From NCBI GenBank assembly GCA_050950025.1, contig JBMNGW010000009.1, positions 76,328-140,327 on the forward strand: a stretch of 64,000 bases of DNA, in the 5' to 3' direction. Within the stretch, counting starts at the first letter, position 1. Each line of letters starts with the position of its first letter. The notes under the pieces were generated by a model. It saw only the letters and a program-made list of their open reading frames with translations, did no database searches and was not told where the DNA came from. The DNA is from JBMNGW01 sp050950025. GTDB taxonomy: Bacteria; Spirochaetota; Spirochaetia; Sphaerochaetales; Sphaerochaetaceae. Below are positions 58,461 to 64,000 of the stretch, one piece after another. Both the position numbers and the translations under genes were made by a program.

Positions 58461-60194
58461 TTAGGGGACAACCAGCGGAGCTTTGCCCCCAAATGACATT
58501 TTGTCTGCCTCATATGAAGCCATTAGCTGTTCAATTGGCAATTGCAAGAAGGTCTGCACCACTGCCGAATCAAATTGTGATCCGCTAAAGCGGACCAATT
58601 CTTCACATGCTTGAAGATGTGTTTTTGGACTACGGTAGCTGTTAGGGCTAGTCATGGCATCATAGGCATTAGCCACCGCTATAATTTTAGCTGCCAGGGG
58701 AATGGCTTCGCTTAAGAGCCCTTGAGGATACCCTTTGCCATCAGGTCGTTCGTGGTGGGTCAGAATCCAGTCGCCAATCCGCCCAAAGTTATGAATGGAG
58801 CGCAGGATATGAAATCCTATTTCGGCGTGCCGATACAGAATTTCCCATTCATCGGCAGAAAGCGGTATTCGTTTGGTCAAAAGGGATGAGTCAATGCCAA
58901 TTTTACCAATGTCATGAAGCATTCCGGCAAGCTTAATCTCTTCCAAGTCACTGGGAAAATAGCCAATCTCTTTTGCCAAATGGTAGCAAAGCAGCGAAAC
59001 AACTTCACTGTGCCGTTTCTCATAGGGACTTTTTTTATAAAGGCTGTCAATTAAAAATTGGACAATAGTCCGCTTGTGTTGAGAGCTTTCTCGCATTTTG
59101 TTGCGATACATATCGATCTCAGCCTCTTTGAAGAGGTCTTGCAGTGAATCGGAAGATGTATAGGCTGTTGAAAGGCCAAAAGAGATGGAAAGTTGGGCTG
59201 TATGGAGGCGTGCCTTATCCAATTCTTTGTGCAATTTATCAATCATGTGTTTGCCTTGAGCTTCGGTTGTACGTACCGAAACAACGATAAACTCATCCCC
59301 TCCAACACGGGCCACCACACCGGCTGCAGAGTAATGCTTGCTTAGCAATTCGGCACTTTGTATCAGCAGTTGATCACCTTGGTCATGCCCAAAAACATCA
59401 TTAGTCAGTTTCAGTCCGTTTACATCACACATCATCAGTGTTATGGGGTATGAGTGTGGATCGGGGGCAATTTTAGATAATTGCTCTTCCACATAGCGAC
59501 GGTTGTACAATCCGGTAAGTCGATCACGATAACTAAGATTCAATATTTTCTCTTCGTAGTACTTGCGATCGGTAATCTCGCGAAAGACTCCCACAGCTTC
59601 AATACGGCCGCTGGTGGAGCGTCGAAACGTTGCCGAAGTTTCAACCCAAATCGTTTTGCCCTCTTTTGTTGTGGCCCGTAGCTCAATTGAGATTGGCGAT
59701 TTTTCATTATTCTGGAGGATAAATTTTTCGGCACCTTTGCTGATGGCTTTCTTTAATGTAGGAACATCTTCGGGATGAATTGAAAATTCTAACGGCTGAC
59801 CAAGTATTTGCTCGGGGGTATACCCCCGCTGGGAAAAGATGGCACTGGAGACATAGGCATAGCGTTTGTTGGTAACATCATAGGCCCAAATAACATCGGC
59901 CACATGGTCAGTAATAAGCCTCAGCCGCTTCTCACTGCGCTCCAATTCCATCTCTGCATCTTTGCGTGCCGTAATATCAATTTGCATCCCAAAGAACCCG
60001 ATGTACCACCCTTGTTCATTGTAAAGGTTATTGTATTCAACTTGGGCCCAAAAAGGCTTGCCATCCATCGTCTTCCGCTTTATTTCAAAGCGTAAGCGCT
60101 TTTCCCTCCATGAGAATTTGCCAAATCTTTTTCCCCTCTTCCAAACTTGAGCCAAAGAATACTTCAATGGATTGGCCGATAAGAAACTGTTCAT
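58461..60194 (-). CDS. PAS-GGDEF-HD-GYP cyclic-di-GMP protein (main intact part)
   Basis: 577 codons of uninterrupted frame. The N-terminal PAS portion (from RFEIKRKTMDGKPFWAQVEY on) is followed by a second PAS (about 90-215), a GGDEF domain with intact RVGGDEFIVV and DRLTGLYNRRY (about 225-380), and an HD-GYP domain with LHDIGKIGI and HHERPDGKGYP (about 395-560). It should both make and break c-di-GMP. Family resemblance shows the real start lies further upstream, beyond three frameshifts, at 60749. The first 20 or so codons of this frame are out-of-frame translation. Confidence 0.88.
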   Translation of the reverse strand: MNSFLSANPLKYSLAQVWKRGKRFGKFSWREKRLRFEIKRKTMDGKPFWAQVEYNNLYNEQGWYIGFFGMQIDITARKDAEMELERSEKRLRLITDHVADVIWAYDVTNKRYAYVSSAIFSQRGYTPEQILGQPLEFSIHPEDVPTLKKAISKGAEKFILQNNEKSPISIELRATTKEGKTIWVETSATFRRSTSGRIEAVGVFREITDRKYYEEKILNLSYRDRLTGLYNRRYVEEQLSKIAPDPHSYPITLMMCDVNGLKLTNDVFGHDQGDQLLIQSAELLSKHYSAAGVVARVGGDEFIVVSVRTTEAQGKHMIDKLHKELDKARLHTAQLSISFGLSTAYTSSDSLQDLFKEAEIDMYRNKMRESSQHKRTIVQFLIDSLYKKSPYEKRHSEVVSLLCYHLAKEIGYFPSDLEEIKLAGMLHDIGKIGIDSSLLTKRIPLSADEWEILYRHAEIGFHILRSIHNFGRIGDWILTHHERPDGKGYPQGLLSEAIPLAAKIIAVANAYDAMTSPNSYRSPKTHLQACEELVRFSGSQFDSAVVQTFLQLPIEQLMASYEADKMSFGGKAPLVVP

Positions 60195-60749
60195 TGGTAT
60201 TAAATTGTTTTAAAAAAAGCATCGTTAATCCGTTCAACTTTCAGGTTTTTGAAAATATAGTTAATCGCTTTCTCTCGATTTTTAATTTGCGACCAATTCA
60301 GAGGATGGTGCAACAATGAGATACCAATACCTGTTAAGCTTTGATCAAAATAAAGTTTGTTTACATCTGTTTGATGGTGTTCAATTTTTTCAAATGAACG
60401 AAAATCAGTCACATCAAGAACTGTGGCATAGAGGGTGCCGTCAATACATTGGATGTTCCATTCTAAATCGCGGTAAGTTCCGTTGGCATGCCGCTGCCTA
60501 TTGCAAAATTTTGAAGCGAAAGTCCCTATGTTGAACCTCCTCTAGGTTCTGCTTTGTCACACCATGGTCTTCCGGATGCACATAATCATACACCGATGAG
60601 CCAAGCATTTCAGAAAGATTGTACCCTAATTTTACTCTCCACTGATCATTGGCGTTAAGAATGCGTCCGGCTCGATCTAAACTGCACAGCAATGCCGGAA
60701 GGCGATTAAATACCTCTTCAAGCGGCACCTCTTTTTTAACGCTTTCCAT
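60195..60749 (-). pseudogene. Detached N-terminal PAS part of the GGDEF/HD-GYP gene (three frameshifts)
   Basis: The start at 60749 has GGTGGAGAG upstream and begins MESVKKEVPLEEVFNRLPAL, a PAS domain (GRILNANDQWRVKLGYNLSEMLG). Frame changes of one base near 60505-60512 (AAAATTTT), 60212-60218 (seven A on the plus strand) and about 60085-60092 join it through NRQRHANGTYRDLEWNIQ and then KQFNTNEQFLIGQSIEVFFG to the downstream frame. Each piece between shifts is good PAS sequence without stops. Read together the protein would be about 762 residues with three PAS domains. Confidence 0.7.
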
Positions 60750-60838
60750 GATCTCTCCACCTCAGAAAGAGAATCCAATTTTGCACTGGATACTGGATTC
60801 AGTTTAACATAGGTTCATCTCTACTTCTAGGAATATCC

Positions 60839-61447
60839 CTATAGTAGCGACTCACCTTTGTCAATAAGACTCTCTAGTGGAGCATAACCGCCGGTAAGTT
60901 TTTGCACCCTAATGGCATGTTGGCTTAAAAAAGTGATCGCCTGTTCATCGCTGGCACAGTTGCAGGCTTTATGACAAGACCAAAGCACAGTTTATTGCAT
61001 CTTCCAAAGCATGGTGTGCTTGGTAGTCAAAGCCAAAAACGGCGACTTAACTCAACAAGGCGATGGGTGGGAAATTCGGGCCACACTTTACGAGCAAGTC
61101 GTACCGTACACACGTACCTTAGTGGCGGTAAGGGCAAAGAATACCAGTGAAGCATGCTTTTTAAAATTCCCATATCAAAGGGGGGCATTATGGGCCAACA
61201 GCAGTTCATCGGCAATAAAAGAGAGCATATCGGGCCAAATCTCCTCAAAAGAGGGAGCTAAGGCCACATCAGAGGGACGAATCCCGTGAATTGCTATATT
61301 TGTTGGTGAAAAGTAAGCAGAAGGGGGTTTAATCAACGAGTAGTAAGAATCAATTAAGACGCCATTTCTCATTTTAGCCAGTCCCACAGAACAGGGGCTG
61401 ATTGGTTCATTATTGGCAGTCTCAAAATCAATTGCCACGTATTTCAC
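60839..61447 (-). pseudogene. DnaQ-like 3'-5' exonuclease, frameshifted
   Basis: Begins with GTG at 61447 (AAGGAG upstream): KYVAIDFETANNEPISPCSVG is the DEDD exonuclease motif I of DNA polymerase III epsilon-like proteins, then LLLAHNAPFDMGILK is motif II after correcting a six-G run at 61180-61185 (plus strand). A five-A run at 61034-61038 and a shift near 60983 restore FGFDYQAHHALEDAINCA (motif III with His and Asp) and a C-terminus to the stop at 60839. Roughly 200 residues. All three shifts are single extra bases. Confidence 0.72.
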
Positions 61448-61451
61448 TTCT

Positions 61452-62632
61452 CTAAACTCCTTCGTGTAGCGGAACAGCAGCACAACACACTTGTCCGCTG
61501 ACCTGGAGGTGGTATGAAGGTGTTTCATATCCTACCAAGGTCGCTTTGCCACTACGCAATTTCAGCTCTTTGTCTTTGCTACGCAGTTCCATCCAACCGT
61601 TAGTGCACAGCAGCATTTCCACACTCCTACGCCCCCTAAGATAATAAGAACCGCTTTCATAGACTCGTAGTTCAAAAGCAGCTGAAGGGCTTTGTAATCG
61701 ATATCCTCCCTCAGGCAATTGAATATGTGCACACCAATGCGGCTTCCAAGCCTGCCAGCTGGCAATCTTCATTAATTCTTCTACGTCTATCTTCTTATCA
61801 GTCAGTCCACCGCGAATTACTGCATCGCTGGGGCTCATCAGCTCCACAGCCGCCCCTTTGACATAGGAGTGCATAATTCCGGTTCTACATACAGTGCTTG
61901 TCCACTGCCAAGGTGCAAAACGTGCAAAAACCACGGGGCTAAGACTCCCATATCATCAGCAAATTCGTCCAAAACACTGTAGTCCAATAGACCGTTTACT
62001 TAGGTATGGCCCGCTCTCTTCCTCTTTTATTTGCACTAAAGATTGCCGGTACTCTGCCAACATCTTTTTTTTCTCTGAGACAGAAAAAGCATGCAGGTTT
62101 TCAAAAAAATCATAATGCGAGGTAGCATCAGAGAACGGAAAAAGGCGGGAACAAAAAACTGGGGACCAAACACTCAAAATTATGGCGTATCTTTGGCATT
62201 GGTAAAAATCCGCACATCGCCGTTGTGGGAGTAAGAGCGAACAAAAATCTCCTCTTTGCCCCTTGTGTCACTGTACGTGCGCTTAGGAACAGGCAAAGAG
62301 GCTTCTTGGATATAGCGATTGCGTATCTGTTGATCAGAGGGGTGAACTTGCAAGGAAAGGGGGTTTGGCAATAGCTAAGATCTTTAATAAAAAAGGCAAG
62401 ATGGAACCAACTGCTCAACGCTGTTTTTTCCCAATACGGGTAAAGGGGAAGAGGCCACATAGGAGCGCAAGAGACTTTTGTCGGCTAAGGTTGCCTCACC
62501 TTGGGCATGCATACCTACCCACAGCTCAGAGTGCGGCAAGCCATTGGGCTTTTGGCCAAGCAAAGAGGGGATGAAGTGTTCATCCCCCCATTTGGAATAC
62601 TGTATGTGTGGCACTATTTCAACAATAGGCAT
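61452..62632 (-). pseudogene. manA: Type I mannose-6-phosphate isomerase, many frameshifts
   Basis: Would interconvert mannose-6-phosphate and fructose-6-phosphate. Pieces in order: YSKWGDEHFIPSLLG and SELWVGMHAQGEATL (62632 on), LSLQVHPSDQQ (zinc site), FVALTPTTAMCGFLPMP, DFFENLHAF, YLVNGLLDYSVLDEFADDMGVLAPWFLHVL, then YVEPGIMHSYVKGAAVELMSPSDAVIRGGLT. About six one-base shifts are needed (near 62400, 62359-62363, 62238, 62139-62143, 62000 and 61880), most in homopolymers and in both directions. No in-frame stop within the conserved parts. The exonuclease gene follows after 4 bases. Confidence 0.75.
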
Positions 62633-62667
62633 CCTATGGCTTCAAGTCTCCTTAAAGCCATAGTAGC

Positions 62668-63744
62668 TTATCGGTAATAGCGCGGCAAGAGAATAATTCC
62701 GGCAATAAATACCACTGCCGAAGCAATCCAAGCAACAAGGGCGTTCAAAAATAGGCCGCCGAAAAGAAATCCGACTAACGAGGCAATGGCAATAAACAGA
62801 GAATAGGGCATCTGAGTTGCCACGTGCTCAAGGTGAGGACAAGCAGCTCCGGTTGAAGAGAGGATGGTGGTATCAGAAATCGGAGAAGCATGATCACCAA
62901 ATACGGCTCCGCCAAGAACTGCACTAACTCCCAACAACATGGCATGAGTCATAGAAGAGATATCCATCCCTTTGGAGGTGGCCAATCCGGCAATAATCGG
63001 CATGGTAATGGGAATCATAATGGCAAAGGTTCCCCAGCTGGTTCCGGTCGAAAAAGCAATCAAAGACGAAAGGGCAAAAACAATCATCGGCACCAAAGCC
63101 AAGGGGAATCCGCCGGCAACAACCGTATCGGAGAGGAAGGTGGCCAATCCCAGCCCTCCATCAGCAGGCGATTCTTTAATGATAGTTCCGATACTCCAGG
63201 CCATGGTCAGAATCATCAATGCAGGGACCATCGAAGCAATACCGTCTTTAAGAGCTTCGGAAGCCTCTTTAATGGTAAGGAGCTTACGAGCAAAATAGTA
63301 GACATAGCTAATAGTAAGTGTGAAGATGACTGAATAAAAAAGTGCATAAGAGGCATCGGTGTTGGCAAATGCCTCACCAAAGCTCATGCTGCTTATCGAC
63401 TGTTTCATATTCAGCACCGACTCTCCGTCAACGCCCATCATCCACGTGGTGACAGGAAAGAACACCACAGCAGTTACAACCAACACGATAATGGGAACAA
63501 GCATGTCGATAGCTTTGGCTCTTTCGTTGTCGTTCATTTCACCAATCTCCCCCGGAGCATCGCCGTAGGCAATGTTATAGAGGCTGCCGGTGGTCTCATG
63601 ATAGCGATTTGGAAGCTGCCATAGGACCAAAGTCACGATTGGTAAGGATGATGACCAGCACCATGATGATAGCCAAAAGGGCATAGAGGTTATAGGGAAT
63701 TGAGCGAATGAAGAAATCAAATTCAGTGATTCCCAGTTGTCCAA
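62668..63744 (-). CDS. NhaC-type Na+/H+ antiporter, C-terminal part
   Basis: Membrane antiporter; genuine sequence runs from about 63605 to the stop at 62668 (the first 45 or so codons of this open frame are out-of-frame). Typical segments: ADGGLGLATFLSD, IVFALSSLIAFSTGTSWGTFAIMIPI and GAVFGDHASPISDTTILSSTGA, the NhaC-like signature. It ends with a hydrophobic pair of helices. A single extra base near 63604-63606 (plus strand) separates it from the N-terminal part. Confidence 0.85.
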   Translation of the reverse strand: MDNWESLNLISSFAQFPITSMPFWLSSWCWSSSLPIVTLVLWQLPNRYHETTGSLYNIAYGDAPGEIGEMNDNERAKAIDMLVPIIVLVVTAVVFFPVTTWMMGVDGESVLNMKQSISSMSFGEAFANTDASYALFYSVIFTLTISYVYYFARKLLTIKEASEALKDGIASMVPALMILTMAWSIGTIIKESPADGGLGLATFLSDTVVAGGFPLALVPMIVFALSSLIAFSTGTSWGTFAIMIPITMPIIAGLATSKGMDISSMTHAMLLGVSAVLGGAVFGDHASPISDTTILSSTGAACPHLEHVATQMPYSLFIAIASLVGFLFGGLFLNALVAWIASAVVFIAGIILLPRYYR

Positions 63745-64000
63745 ATCCTTCGGAGCCTTTGACTATCGACATGACGGTAATGACCCAACTTGAAACAGGG
63801 GCAATGATACACACCGGGGCTGCCGTGGAGTCGAGAATATAGGCCAATTTGGCTCGGGGGACTCCCTTGCTGTCGGTGATGGGACGCATAACAGTTCCCA
63901 CTGCCAAGCTGTTAAAATAGTCATCGATAAAAATAAGCAAACCAAAGAACCAGGCCATCAGAAGGCTGGCTTTTTGGGTTCTTACTTTCAAAGCCACTGA
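63596..64000 (-). CDS. NhaC-type Na+/H+ antiporter, N-terminal part, cut by window edge
   Basis: Continues beyond the window. The frame holds family sequence LIFIDDYFNSLAVGTVMRPITDS, KLAYILDSTAAPVCIIAPVSSW, and IIMVLVIILTNRDFGPMA, then stops at 63596. Removing one base in TCGCTATCATGAG joins it to HETTGSLYNIAYGD in the following frame. The antiporter would be one protein of at least 440 residues; the two-part reading is probably an artefact or a recent mutation. Confidence 0.8.
   Translation of the reverse strand, partial: SVALKVRTQKASLLMAWFFGLLIFIDDYFNSLAVGTVMRPITDSKGVPRAKLAYILDSTAAPVCIIAPVSSWVITVMSIVKGSEGFGQLGITEFDFFIRSIPYNLYALLAIIMVLVIILTNRDFGPMAASKSLS

Noticed and set aside
1..64000. CRISPR arrays, insertion sequences, prophage or plasmid genes
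   Set aside because: No regularly spaced repeats, transposases, integrases, phage or replication genes were seen anywhere in the window.

Overview
The window looks like chromosomal DNA of an anaerobic spirochaete, most plausibly of the Sphaerochaeta/Treponema lineage. This is inference from gene content. Exported proteins carry signal peptides ending in a spirochaete-like VFA-QG. A DUF4954 protein is present, and serine hydroxymethyltransferase is a long form (505 residues). Oxygen defence relies on superoxide reductase and rubrerythrin, and no respiratory or catalase gene is visible. Coding density is high, operons are tight with many ATGA overlaps, and base composition is moderate.

Layout. 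1-1635: 3' end of the window's first gene (a frameshifted Hsp20 gene with a sigma-54 promoter and two upstream sites), initiator tRNA, and a gene-poor stretch. 1636-5082: TAXI-type TRAP transporter plus cupin protein. 5127-11550: MarR/MATE pair with a palindromic operator, an EAL phosphodiesterase, a rhamnulokinase-like kinase and an acetyltransferase. 11543-22352: Na/phosphate cotransporter and the fatty-acid synthesis block, with fabH-fabD-fabG-fabF-fabZ-fabV on the minus strand diverging from accB-accC-accD-accA on the plus strand. 22353-30459: trpS-azlC-azlD followed by DUF4954 and an unknown protein, then mscL, a short-chain dehydrogenase and a hydantoinase-like enzyme. 30502-36817: glyA-gcvH-gcvPA-gcvPB with a divergent Na+-coupled amino-acid symporter. 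36921-42925: infA, Smr and CBS-ACT proteins, and the branched-chain amino-acid ABC system livKHMGF. 43222-48841: an uncharacterised DUF3798-type ABC importer. 48896-58375: tRNA-Arg and an oxygen/sulfur-stress region (Fe-S protein, rubredoxin-like protein, glutaredoxin, DMT exporter, Ogt, flavodoxin, pirin, superoxide reductase, MarR with a four-domain CoA-disulfide-reductase-like protein, aldo/keto reductase, rubrerythrin). 58461-64000: a GGDEF/HD-GYP protein, an exonuclease, mannose-6-phosphate isomerase and an NhaC antiporter, most of them interrupted by single-base frameshifts.

How it fits together. The genes suggest a fermentative amino-acid/peptide user (BCAA, TRAP, NSS and DUF3798 importers, AzlCD exporter, glycine decarboxylase P and H proteins) that makes its own fatty acids with a FabV enoyl reductase. 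Regulation visible in the DNA includes a 14-bp palindrome holding the -35 boxes of both the fab and acc promoters, MarR-type palindromes at three promoters, and hairpins placed directly after each of the three substrate-binding-protein genes and after gcvH, which should raise expression of the first gene over the rest.

Limits. Functions come from reading motifs and family resemblance by eye; no search was run. The frameshifts at both ends of the window mostly lie in homopolymers and leave conserved sequence intact on both sides, so sequence error is at least as likely as true gene decay. No CRISPR array, insertion sequence, prophage or rRNA was seen.
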